DNA of 64,000 nucleotides from Acidobacteriota bacterium (lineage in GTDB: Bacteria > Acidobacteriota > Vicinamibacteria > Marinacidobacterales > Marinacidobacteraceae), in NCBI GenBank assembly GCA_022826825.1, contig JAJDUD010000008.1, positions 75,643 to 139,642 of the forward strand, given 5' to 3'. The notes beneath the pieces are model-generated. The model saw nothing but the letters and a program-made list of their open reading frames with translations, made no database searches and was not told the origin of the DNA. Position numbers and translations under genes: made by a program. This document shows positions 1-10,854 of the stretch, in pieces. The first letter of the stretch is position 1; each line of letters begins with the position of its first letter.

Positions 1-2332
1 GAAGGTCCATCCGCAGACGGGACAGGCCTGGGAACTCACCTACAACGAGAAGTACCACTCGCTGCCCGACATCTCTCCCGATGGGAGATGGCTGGTGTAC
101 ACGGCGGACGACGGGGGCACGACCATTCAGCTCGAAGTGCTGAATCTCGAAACGGGTGAGAGCCTCGCCCTCACCGACGACGATCAGGTCTACGTCGACC
201 CCGTTTTCTCTCCGGACGGAAGCCGGATCGCCTACGTGTCCACCAAGCCGAACGGCTACTTCAACGTGTACGTGCGCGGGTTCGACAACGGCCAGTGGGC
301 GGGAGAAGAGGTCGCCATCACGAGCGACAACAACTACGGCAACAACCGGCTCTACTTCGGACCGTGGGACATGGCCATCACGCCCGCCTGGCTCCCCGGA
401 AGCGGGGAGCTGCTGATCGTCTCCAACCGCGGGGTGCCGCTCGGCTCGGGGAACGTGCTCCGGATCCCGGCCGAGGAGGACGGGATCCTCCGGGGCGAGA
501 CGGTGCTGGCCGAGCAGACGCTCTATCGGACCCGGCCCGATGTTTCCCTCGACGGCAAGCGGTTCATCTACTCATCGACCTCAGGAGCGGCGGACCAGTT
601 CACCAACCTCTACGTGCAGCCGACGACCGGCGGCGAACCCTACAAGATGACGTTCCTGGACCACGACGCCTTCCATCCCCGCTTCTCGCCGGACGGGGAG
701 TGGATCGCGTACATCTCGAACCGGGAGGGGCTCCCGCAGTTGGCGCTGCTCGAGACCTACGGCGGCCGGCAGATCACCGTCCACATCACGGACCGGCGCT
801 GGCGGCGCCCGATGGGCGTGCTCTCGGTCCGGACCACGGTGGCGGGGTCGGGCGAAGTGACGGGCTCGCGGGTGCACCTGACGGCGTCCGACGGCAAGTT
901 CTACGCGCCGGCCGACGCCTATGCGCGGGTGAGCGGCTTGGATGATCCGATGTTCCATCACACCGGCGCGTTTCGGTTGGAAGTGCCCGCCGGCAGTCTC
1001 ACGATGGACCTGGTCAAGGGATTCGAGTTCTGGCCGGTGCGGGAGGAAGTCGAGATCGAGGCCGGAGAAGTGACCCAACGGACGGTTGCGTTCCAGCCGT
1101 TGACGGACATGGCGGCGAAGGGCTGGTACAGCGGCTCGACCCACGTGCACATGAACTATGGGGGGAACCTGCACAACACGCTGGAGAACCTGATGATGAT
1201 GTCGGAGGCCGAAGACCAGGACATCGTCCTCGAACAGGTCGCCAACAAGGACAACCGGATCCTCGACTATCAGTTCTTCGTTCCCGGCGGAGGAGCGCAT
1301 CCGCTGTCGACGAAGGACCGCGTGCTGGTCGTCGGGCAGGAGTACCGGCCCCCCTTCTACGGGCACGTCTTCATGTTCGGCATGAGGGACCATCTCATCT
1401 CGCCCTACACGACGGGCTACGAGGGCACCGCCATCGAGAGCCTCTATCCCAGCAACACGGACATGTTCCGGAAGGCGAAGGCCCAGGGCGCCACGGTCGG
1501 CTACGTGCATGCGTTCGGCGGCGAAGCCGATCCGCTCGAAGGGACCCTCGGCGGCGGCAAGGGCTACATGGTGGACGCCGCGCTCGCGACGACGGACGCG
1601 GTGGAGTGGTCCCAGGCGGGCCGGGCGGGGTTTCATCCGTGGTACGCGACGTTGAACAACGGACTGCGGACCACCGCCGTCGGCGGGGAGGACTCGATCA
1701 GCAACCTCCACCGGAGCAAGCTGGTCGGTTCGGTCAGGACCTACGTGTATACGGGCGGCAAGGGACTGACGATGGAGGCGTGGCTCGAAGGGCTCCGCAA
1801 CGGCAATGCGTTCGTCAGCACAGGACCGCTGGTCGAGCTCACCGTGAACGGCCGGATCCCCGGCGAGGAGGTGGAACTCGCCTCGAGGGGGACCGTCGAG
1901 TTGATGGGGCGAGTGCGAAGCATCACGCCGCTCGACAGGGCGTTCGTCATCTTCAACGGTGAGGTCCTCGAGGAGATCCCGTTCTCGGGCGAGCGCCGGG
2001 AACTGGATCTGTCCAGATCCTACCCGGTCAGCGGCAGCGGCTGGTTCCATCTGCGGGTCGAGGGCCGGAACGAAGAGCGCTTTCCGCTGGATGCGAACTT
2101 CGCGCTCGGGTTCACCAACCCGGTGTGGGTGACAGTGGCGGGGCAGCCGGTTCGTAGCCGGGCCTCGGCTGAATACTCGATCCGGTGGATCGACAAGCTG
2201 CGGGCCATGGCGGAGGAGTGGCCCGGATGGCGCTCCGAGAAGGAGCGGGCCCATGTCTTTGCCCAGTTCGACGAAGCCCGCCGGATCTATCAGGGCTTCC
2301 TGTCGGAAGCCGGCGACGAGGGGTCGAATTAG
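1..2332 (+). CDS. PD40 beta-propeller / PHP-type metallohydrolase (CehA/McbA-like), 5' truncated
   Basis: The reading frame is open from base 2, so the gene starts before the window. The N-terminal part holds TolB-type PD40 propeller repeats, recognisable as repeated SPDG or SLDG turns followed by hydrophobic strands (near bases 75, 215, 545 and 690). The second half resembles CehA/McbA-type PHP metallohydrolases: a THVHMN motif near base 1140 and a YVHAFGG segment near base 1502 supply likely metal-binding histidines, followed by a C-terminal beta-rich domain. Family members hydrolyse carbamate or phosphoester-like substrates or are uncharacterised; the substrate cannot be read from the sequence. 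A signal peptide would lie outside the window. The family call is fairly secure; catalysis is inferred. Confidence 0.8.
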   Translation, partial: KVHPQTGQAWELTYNEKYHSLPDISPDGRWLVYTADDGGTTIQLEVLNLETGESLALTDDDQVYVDPVFSPDGSRIAYVSTKPNGYFNVYVRGFDNGQWAGEEVAITSDNNYGNNRLYFGPWDMAITPAWLPGSGELLIVSNRGVPLGSGNVLRIPAEEDGILRGETVLAEQTLYRTRPDVSLDGKRFIYSSTSGAADQFTNLYVQPTTGGEPYKMTFLDHDAFHPRFSPDGEWIAYISNREGLPQLALLETYGGRQITVHITDRRWRRPMGVLSVRTTVAGSGEVTGSRVHLTASDGKFYAPADAYARVSGLDDPMFHHTGAFRLEVPAGSLTMDLVKGFEFWPVREEVEIEAGEVTQRTVAFQPLTDMAAKGWYSGSTHVHMNYGGNLHNTLENLMMMSEAEDQDIVLEQVANKDNRILDYQFFVPGGGAHPLSTKDRVLVVGQEYRPPFYGHVFMFGMRDHLISPYTTGYEGTAIESLYPSNTDMFRKAKAQGATVGYVHAFGGEADPLEGTLGGGKGYMVDAALATTDAVEWSQAGRAGFHPWYATLNNGLRTTAVGGEDSISNLHRSKLVGSVRTYVYTGGKGLTMEAWLEGLRNGNAFVSTGPLVELTVNGRIPGEEVELASRGTVELMGRVRSITPLDRAFVIFNGEVLEEIPFSGERRELDLSRSYPVSGSGWFHLRVEGRNEERFPLDANFALGFTNPVWVTVAGQPVRSRASAEYSIRWIDKLRAMAEEWPGWRSEKERAHVFAQFDEARRIYQGFLSEAGDEGSN

Positions 2333-2337
2333 GGTTA

Positions 2338-2519
2338 GCAGCCGGTGGAAAAAGTCACGCGGCATTCGAACGACGATGCATCCCGTCTGAACCGGGCCGC
2401 TACGCGGCCCTCATCGTTGCGTTTCGGTCGGAATACACCCGGTATTCCTTCCTCACGCGCCTTTTCAGACGGGCGCCTCGCCGTTCTCGGTGCTCACGTC
2501 ACCTTCTCCACAGGCTGCT
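2338..2519. repeat. Inverted-repeat-bounded element (nested arms)
   Basis: Outer arms of about 21 nt (2338-2358, GCAGCCGGTGGAAAAAGTCAC, and the imperfect complement 2499-2519) enclose about 140 nt. Inside, a second pair (CCCGTCTGA at 2382-2390 and TCAGACGGG at 2465-2473) is also complementary. The outer arm sequence recurs as a compact hairpin at 6924-6967. No ORF inside looks real. It could be a degenerate MITE-like element or a structured transcript end after the preceding gene. Confidence 0.55.
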
Positions 2520-2643
2520 AGCGCATTCGTGCGGCGCCGGGTAGCGGCGCTGCGGGACAGTGCGCCACCGGGGCGCGAATCTACCCGCTGATTCGTCCGT
2601 CCGACGGGTTGGCGGTGTGCGGTTTCGCCTCGCCGCGCTCGGC

Positions 2644-2670
2644 GATGCCGGCCTGGAGGCCGGCGCTCCT
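2644..2670. repeat. REP-like palindrome (GATGCCGGCCTGGAGGCCGGCGCTCCT family)
   Basis: The core palindrome at 2647-2664 (GCCGGCCTGGAGGCCGGC) is flanked by GAT and GCTCCT. It is one of about a dozen copies in the intergenic gaps of this window. It lies inside the longest possible ORF of the downstream radical SAM gene, which argues for the later ATG at 2708. A TACAAT -10-like hexamer follows at 2685-2690. The rest of the 2333-2707 gap holds only this and the inverted-repeat element. Confidence 0.8.
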
Positions 2671-2707
2671 TCGCGCTCCCCACCTACAATGCGCGACCCA
2701 CCCCGCC

Positions 2708-5623
<2,916 letters not shown>

Positions 5624-5688
5624 TCGACGCGGCGGGGGTCTGGAAGCCATCGCTGGCGGCCGCATCTGGTGCGCTCTGCACCATTTTC

Positions 5689-5729
5689 CTTGAAAATCCG
5701 TTTTTAAAACGATGATTTTCAAGTAATAT
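5689..5729 (+). promoter_or_regulatory. AT-rich inverted repeat with -10-like hexamer before the AAA ATPase gene
   Basis: In a very GC-rich background this stretch is AT-rich. It contains a perfect 9-bp inverted repeat, CTTGAAAAT (5689-5697) and ATTTTCAAG (5715-5723), followed at once by TAATAT (5724-5729), six bases ahead of the GTG start at 5736. The arrangement suits a promoter with an operator for a dimeric repressor and a leaderless transcript. Confidence 0.5.
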
Positions 5730-5735
5730 GGGCCA

Positions 5736-6905
5736 GTGATCCTTGCCCGTCCCGGCGCGATGCGCCGCATTGCCCGGTCGTTTCGCGTTCATCCCGCAGT
5801 CGCGCTGCTCGGTCCGCGCCAATGCGGCAAGACGACCCTGGCGCGCCTCGTCGCCGCCCGTGAACCGGTCTCCACGTTTTTCGATCTGGAGCGGGATGCC
5901 GACCTCCGGCGCCTCGAGAACCCGGAACAGACGCTCGGTCCGCTGGGCGGCCTCGTCGTCGTGGACGAGACCCAGCACCTTCCGCCATTGTTCCGGGCCT
6001 TGCGGCCCATCATTGACAGAGCGGCGGGCCGGACCCGATTCCTGCTGCTCGGCAGCGTGTCTCCCACGATCGTCAAGGGGGTCTCCGAGTCGCTCGCCGG
6101 CCGGATCGGCCTCGTGGATCTCGCCGGCTTCGACCTCGGCGAGATCGGCCCGGAGGCGGATTGGCGGGTCCTCTGGGAGCGGGGCGGATTCCCCCGAAGC
6201 TACCTGCAGCCCGACGCGCCGGCGTCCTGGGAGTGGCGGGAGAACTTCATCCAGACATTCCTGGAGCGCGACCTCCCCGCGACCGGAGAGAACGTCCCGG
6301 CCGCGGCGCTCCGTCGCTTCTGGTCCATGACGGCGCACTATCACGGACAGACCTGGAACGCCGCGGAGTTCGCCCGGGCGCTGGGGCGGGGCGAAACCCT
6401 GGCGAAGCGCTATCTCGACCTGCTCGTCGGCGCCTTCGTGGTCCGGGCACTGCCGCCGTGGTTCGAGAATCTGAAGAAACGTCAGGTCCGGTCGCCGAAG
6501 GTGTACGTGCGGGACACCGGGCTGTTGCACGCCCTGCTCGGGATACCGTCGCTCGCCGCGCTCACGGGACACCCCAAGGTGGGTGCGTCGTTCGAGGGCT
6601 TCGCCATCGAACAGGTCTGCACCGCGCTTTCGGTCCGTGATCCGTGTTTCTGGGCGACCCACGCCGGTGCCGAACTCGATCTGCTGGTGACCCGGAATGG
6701 CAAGCGCTACGGCTTCGAGATCAAGTTCAGCGAGGCGCCCCGCACGACGCGTTCGATGCGGGTCGCGATCTCCGACCTCCGTCTCGAACGCCTGTTCGTG
6801 GTCTATCCGGGCGAGGAAGGGTTCGCCCTCGATTCCCGGATCGAGGCGTTTCCCGTGGGCGAGATCCCGAAACTCCCCGAGCGGCCGGAGTTCGTGACCG
6901 GGTAG
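5736..6905 (+). CDS. AAA_14 / DUF4143 family ATPase
   Basis: A protein of 389 residues with an early Walker A (GPRQCGKTT, near residues 26-34), a Walker B-like VVVDETQ, and the C-terminal DUF4143 domain that carries a nuclease-like fold (LDLLVTRNGKRYGFEIK). These solitary archaeal/bacterial ATPases are very common, often horizontally spread, and of unproven function. GTG 5736 is preferred because a TAATAT hexamer sits six bases upstream; ATG 5760 is the alternative. The gene stands alone, facing the asparaginase operon, with a strong hairpin between them. The AT-rich upstream region differs from the neighbourhood, which fits transfer of a small module. Confidence 0.88.
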   Translation: MILARPGAMRRIARSFRVHPAVALLGPRQCGKTTLARLVAAREPVSTFFDLERDADLRRLENPEQTLGPLGGLVVVDETQHLPPLFRALRPIIDRAAGRTRFLLLGSVSPTIVKGVSESLAGRIGLVDLAGFDLGEIGPEADWRVLWERGGFPRSYLQPDAPASWEWRENFIQTFLERDLPATGENVPAAALRRFWSMTAHYHGQTWNAAEFARALGRGETLAKRYLDLLVGAFVVRALPPWFENLKKRQVRSPKVYVRDTGLLHALLGIPSLAALTGHPKVGASFEGFAIEQVCTALSVRDPCFWATHAGAELDLLVTRNGKRYGFEIKFSEAPRTTRSMRVAISDLRLERLFVVYPGEEGFALDSRIEAFPVGEIPKLPERPEFVTG

Positions 6906-6923
6906 GCGGCGGAGACGAGCCCT

Positions 6924-6967
6924 GGCAGCCTGTGGAGAAAGTCGCGTGACTTTTTCCACAGGCTGCT
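6924..6967. terminator. Bidirectional hairpin between convergent genes
   Basis: Arms 6924-6943 and 6948-6967 pair over about 20 bp with one or two mismatches and a 4-nt loop (GCGT). One flank is T-rich (TTTTT at 6950-6954). It sits exactly between the stop of the ATPase gene and the stop of the asparaginase gene, so it can terminate both. The arm sequence is the same as the outer arms of the element at 2338-2519. Confidence 0.7.
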
Positions 6968-8060
6968 AGTACTCCCGGAAGAAGCGCCGGATCTCCGTGG
7001 GATCGGTCGTCTTCGCCAGAGCGAGCCGGAGCAGCGTGCGCGCCTTGGTCGGCGTCAGGTTGTCGCCGGGGATGACTCCCGACTCCCGGAGCGCCGTGAC
7101 CTCGGGCGCCCGTCCGCCGCGCGTGGCCGAGGTGGCCACGACCACGATGCCCTGTTCCCTGGCGCGCCGCAGCGCCGCGAGCTGGCCGGCGGACAGACCG
7201 GCCGCCCCGTCCACCACGAGGCCCTTCGCTCCCGCCGCCAATGCCGCTTCGATCAGCCGGCCCGGCGCGTCCGGAACCGCCGCCACGATCTCGACCGCGG
7301 GCAGCGATTCCGGGAGCGCCGCGAGCTCGAACTCCGAGCGGTGGGTATGCCGCCGGGTCGGCTCGGTGAAGAACCGGACGACGTCGGGATCCGCCACCCC
7401 GATCAGCCCCAGATCGACGCTCCCGAAACCGTCCATGCGGTAGGCGCTGGTCCGCCGCGCGTCCCGGGCCGCGTGGACCTCCTGGTTCGCGACCACCAGC
7501 ACCCCCTTGCCGCCGGCGGCCGGGTGCGCGGCCACCCGGACCGCGTCGTAGAGGTTGAGCGGGCCGTCGCCGCTCACCGCGCTCCAGGGACGCTGGGCGG
7601 CGACGAGCACGACCGGTTTCCGGGTCGGGAGCACGAGGTTCAGGAAGAAGGCGGTGTCCGCGAGCCCGTCGGCTCCGTGGGTGACGACGACCCCGTCCAC
7701 CTCGGGATCGCCGGCGAGTTGCTGCAACCGTCCGGCGAGCGCTTGCCAGTGCTCCGGGGCCGCGCCCCCGTCAGCGCCTGAAAACGCCCGCAGATCCTCC
7801 GTCCCGATCCGGGCCACGAGCCCGAGATCCGGCAGGTCGCGGGTCCAGGTCGCGGGGGCGAAGGTCTCCCCACCGGACGCGCAGTCCGCCAGGTCAAGGG
7901 GCGTGTCGCAGTTGGTGGCGATCTCACCGCCCACCGACACCAGCACGACGTGCGGCAGGTCGATGCCCGGCGGCGGCAACGGCGGGATCTCCTGGGCGGC
8001 CGAGGCGGCTGCGGCGAGGAGAACCGCGCCTGCGGCTACGAACGCCCTCTCAGTACTCAT
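6966..8060 (-). CDS. Asparaginase-fold protein lacking key catalytic residues
   Basis: A protein of 364 residues with an N-terminal signal peptide (ending near AAQE). It follows the type II asparaginase fold, but the first nucleophile motif TGGT is replaced by VGGE (43-46). The second motif reads THGAD (127-131), so the second threonine is Ala130 while the aspartate is kept. The lysine of the VTK motif is Arg203. By comparison with E. coli asparaginase II, T12, T89 and K162 are all absent, so ordinary amide hydrolysis is unlikely. The ATG at 8060 overlaps the stop of the upstream asparaginase by 11 nt (ATGAGTACTGA), implying translational coupling. It could be a pseudoenzyme partner or have a changed substrate. 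Confidence 0.85.
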   Translation of the reverse strand: MSTERAFVAAGAVLLAAAASAAQEIPPLPPPGIDLPHVVLVSVGGEIATNCDTPLDLADCASGGETFAPATWTRDLPDLGLVARIGTEDLRAFSGADGGAAPEHWQALAGRLQQLAGDPEVDGVVVTHGADGLADTAFFLNLVLPTRKPVVLVAAQRPWSAVSGDGPLNLYDAVRVAAHPAAGGKGVLVVANQEVHAARDARRTSAYRMDGFGSVDLGLIGVADPDVVRFFTEPTRRHTHRSEFELAALPESLPAVEIVAAVPDAPGRLIEAALAAGAKGLVVDGAAGLSAGQLAALRRAREQGIVVVATSATRGGRAPEVTALRESGVIPGDNLTPTKARTLLRLALAKTTDPTEIRRFFREY

Positions 8061-9084
8061 TGAAGATCCGCTGCAGCTCCCTGGCATCGGTCGTTCGGGT
8101 GAGGGCGAGACGCAGCAGGATGCGCGCTTTCTGCGGATGGAGGTTGTCGGCGGTGATCTCGCTCCGCGCCGCGGTCCGATCGCTGAGCACCACGCGGCCC
8201 GCGCCCTTGCGGCTGCCCCGCACCACGACCACGCCGGCAGCGAGGGCCTCCAGCACGGCGTTCCCGTGGGCGGGGGCGCTGTCGGCCAGGATGATGCCCT
8301 TCGCGCCCTCCTTCACCAGCGCGTCGATGGGCGCGCGGGAGGCCTCCTGATACCCGTAGACGATGTCCACCTGGGGGAGTTCCTCGATCCCGTCGAGATC
8401 GAACTCGGTGTCGCCGGTGTGGCGGGTGACCGGTGAGCGGTAGAGCACCACCCGGTCGGCGTCGGCGAACCCGAGGGGGCCCACGTCGGGAGAAACGAAG
8501 GTCTCGATGTGGTAGGTGTGGCGCTTGGTCACGAAGCGGGCCGAGTGGATCGTGTCGTTGAGCAGCACCAGGACGCCCTTCCCGGCGGCGTCGGGGGTGA
8601 GCACGGTGCGGACCGCGCCCAGGAAGTTGAGCGGCCCGTCGCGGCTGACCGCGGTCCAGGGCCGCATCGAGCCGATGACGACCACCGGTTTCGTGGTCCT
8701 GACGGTGAGGTGGAGGAAATAGGCCGTTTCCTCGAGCGTCGTGGTCCCGTGGGTGACGATCGCGCCCGCCACTTCCGGTCTCGCGAGCTCCTCCGCGAGC
8801 TGGCGGGCGAGCGGCAACCCCTGCTCGGCGCCCATGCGAACGCTGCTGACCGCCGAGATGGCCTGCACCTCGATGCGCGCGAGACGCGAAGCCTCGGGCA
8901 CCGCTTCGACGATCGTCTCGCCGTCGATGCGCCCCTCGCGGTACTCCGCGAGCTTCAGGCGGTCCTTGCCGAGGCTCTGGATGGTGCCGCCGGTGGTGAA
9001 GAGCTTGACCACCGGCAGTTCCTGCGCCGGAGCGGCGGCGGGCAGCAGGAGGGCCGCGAGGGCGCCCGCCTGGATCCGAAGCAC
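8050..9084 (-). CDS. Type II asparaginase/glutaminase family, exported
   Basis: A protein of 344 residues from the GTG at 9084, chosen because it gives a clean signal peptide (hydrophobic core, cleavage near APAQE) and lies 13 nt after the amidase stop. The first catalytic threonine motif is intact (TTGGTI, 30-35), as are the second threonine T114 in THGTTT and the lysine K187 in VTK. The aspartate that normally follows the second threonine (D90 in E. coli) is threonine T115, which is unusual. Expected role is periplasmic release of ammonia from asparagine or glutamine. It sits between an amidase and a degenerate paralogue in one operon. Confidence 0.88.
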   Translation of the reverse strand: MLRIQAGALAALLLPAAAPAQELPVVKLFTTGGTIQSLGKDRLKLAEYREGRIDGETIVEAVPEASRLARIEVQAISAVSSVRMGAEQGLPLARQLAEELARPEVAGAIVTHGTTTLEETAYFLHLTVRTTKPVVVIGSMRPWTAVSRDGPLNFLGAVRTVLTPDAAGKGVLVLLNDTIHSARFVTKRHTYHIETFVSPDVGPLGFADADRVVLYRSPVTRHTGDTEFDLDGIEELPQVDIVYGYQEASRAPIDALVKEGAKGIILADSAPAHGNAVLEALAAGVVVVRGSRKGAGRVVLSDRTAARSEITADNLHPQKARILLRLALTRTTDARELQRIFNEY

Positions 9085-9097
9085 GAGTCCGCTGCCG

Positions 9098-10795
9098 CTA
9101 CAGGTTGGGACGGCGCGTGTGGTAGTCGGTCGCGTCCTGGAGCGCCTTCGCGGCGAGCAGAAGCCGCTCCTCACCGTAAACCTGTCCCAGGAGGGCGATG
9201 CCCGTCGGGGTGCCGTCCGGGTCGAAACCGTTCGGCACGGTCACCACCGGGTTCCCGGTCATGCTGGTGAGCGCGTTGATCGCGCGCCACGGGGAGACGA
9301 CGGCGTCGAGGCCCTCCATGATGCCGGCCAGTTCCTCCATGAACAGGTAGCGGATCCGGTTGGCCTGCAGCCACTCGACCGCCGGCACCAGGTGCGACGC
9401 GCGCAGCTCGCCGCGGTGCCCCTGCCGCACCAGGTTCTCGTCCTGACGGTTTCGCTTGAACTCGTCGAAACCGGTGGAGCGCTCGACGTACTCGATGAAG
9501 TAGATCAGCCGGTCGCGCGGGATCTCGACGGGTTTCAGGTCGTAGCCGAGCGAGCGGAGGGTGTCGAGCGTCCGGCGGGCGTGCTCGAGGTTCTCGGGGT
9601 CGTTCTCCGACTCGAGCTGCTCGAACGCGGACTCGAGGTAACCGAGCCGCAGCCCGCTGGCGGAGGCCGCGCCGTCCCAGTTGAAGGGAACCCCCTGGAC
9701 GCAGGCGAGGTCCTGGCCGTCGGGGCCGGCGATGGCATGCAGGACCAGGGCGTTGTCTTCCACGCCGCGCGTCATGGGCCCGATCTTGTCGAGCGAGAAC
9801 CCCGCGGCCATCACCCCGGTGCGGGGGACCCGGCCGAAGGTCGGGCGGAGGCCGACGACGCCGCAGCGGATCGAGGGGGAGAGGATGGACCCGCCGGTGT
9901 CGGTCCCGATCGCGAATCCCACGAGCCCGCCGCCCGCCGCCGACCCCGAGCCGGCGGACGAGCCGCTGGAGCCCTCCTCCGGGTTCCACGGGTTGTTCGT
10001 GCGCCCGCCGAACCAGTTGTGGCCGAACGCCAGTTCCCCGGTGGTGAGTTTGGCGACCAGCACCGCGCCCGCCGCGTCGAGGCGCTCGACGACGGCGGCG
10101 TCGGTGTCGATGACCTGGTCCTCGAAGACGCCGGCACCCCAGGTGGTCGGGTAGCCGCGCACCGCGATGATGTCCTTGGCGCCCCAGGGGATGCCGTGGA
10201 GCGGGCCCCGGTAGTTGCCGGCGGCGATCTCCTCGTCCGCCGCCCGGGCCTGCTGGCGCGCCCGCTCCGCGGTCAGGTTCACGACGCAGTTGAGGACCGG
10301 ATTCAGCCGTTCGAGCCGCGACAGGTACATCTCGGTCAGTTCGGCGGAGCTCACCTGCCGGGTCTCGACGAGACGGGCCAGGTGGGTCATCGGCCAGGAC
10401 GCGGCCTCTTCCAGGTCTGCGGGGCGCGATACCTCGGGGGCCGCCCCCTGGCGCATCTCCCGCTCGAAGCGGTCGAACGTCATCCCGGGGACGGCGGGGT
10501 TGAAATAGAGCGGAGACGGCACCGAGTTGTCGATGCGCCGCTGCCGCATGTCCTGGTAGTGGCCGAAGTTCTTCTCGACCTCGTCCACCATCAGGTCGTA
10601 TTCCTCGTCGGTGAACTCGAGCCCGGCAAGCGCCGCCGCCTCCTTCATCATGCCGATGGTCAGGCCCTCCGCCCCGCTTTCCTGGAGACGCGCCCACAGG
10701 ACGCCCGGGAAGAGCGTGGTCCCCAGTCCCGCTCCCGAGAAGTAGGCGAGGAACTTCCTCCGTGGGTGTTCGCTGCGGTTGGTGAGACTCATCAC
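9098..10795 (-). CDS. Amidase signature family hydrolase, Tat-type export signal
   Basis: A protein of 565 residues; start GTG 10795 or ATG 10792. The N-terminus has a twin-arginine signal (RRKFLAYFSGAG) followed by a hydrophobic stretch. The amidase signature is complete: K207 in WGAKD, the serine-rich SSGSSAGSGS (276-285), and TDTGGSI (298-304) whose S303 should be the nucleophile. Substrate is unknown; family members cleave diverse carboxamides. It is the first gene of an operon with two asparaginase homologues, suggesting extracytoplasmic amide nitrogen scavenging. It is divergent from the DUF885 gene across a 59-nt gap. Confidence 0.92.
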   Translation of the reverse strand: MMSLTNRSEHPRRKFLAYFSGAGLGTTLFPGVLWARLQESGAEGLTIGMMKEAAALAGLEFTDEEYDLMVDEVEKNFGHYQDMRQRRIDNSVPSPLYFNPAVPGMTFDRFEREMRQGAAPEVSRPADLEEAASWPMTHLARLVETRQVSSAELTEMYLSRLERLNPVLNCVVNLTAERARQQARAADEEIAAGNYRGPLHGIPWGAKDIIAVRGYPTTWGAGVFEDQVIDTDAAVVERLDAAGAVLVAKLTTGELAFGHNWFGGRTNNPWNPEEGSSGSSAGSGSAAGGGLVGFAIGTDTGGSILSPSIRCGVVGLRPTFGRVPRTGVMAAGFSLDKIGPMTRGVEDNALVLHAIAGPDGQDLACVQGVPFNWDGAASASGLRLGYLESAFEQLESENDPENLEHARRTLDTLRSLGYDLKPVEIPRDRLIYFIEYVERSTGFDEFKRNRQDENLVRQGHRGELRASHLVPAVEWLQANRIRYLFMEELAGIMEGLDAVVSPWRAINALTSMTGNPVVTVPNGFDPDGTPTGIALLGQVYGEERLLLAAKALQDATDYHTRRPNL

Positions 10796-10841
10796 GCCAC
10801 CTCGATTCGCGAGTGTATCGGGGCCGCGCGTTTTGCTTCGG

Positions 10842-10847
10842 TAGCAT
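10842..10847 (+). promoter_or_regulatory. -10-like hexamer TAGCAT, 7 nt before the GTG start
   Basis: TAGCAT lies seven bases ahead of the GTG at 10855 and inside the longer possible ORF beginning at 10813. It supports the later start, which also yields a proper signal peptide, and suggests a leaderless transcript. No convincing -35 is visible. Confidence 0.4.
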
Positions 10848-10854
10848 CGCCGGC

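Noticed and set aside
581..2365. Long open frame on the minus strand (594 codons)
   Set aside because: It is antisense to the PD40-PHP gene; its amino acid composition (His/Arg/Pro-rich) and lack of domains mark it as a GC-driven shadow. The same applies to the other long antisense frames, such as those opposite the radical SAM gene, the BNR propeller, the diheme and ankyrin genes.
5736..6905. AAA_14/DUF4143 ATPase as part of a defence system
   Set aside because: No nuclease, methyltransferase, reverse transcriptase or other defence partner lies next to it; such ATPases are very common as single genes.
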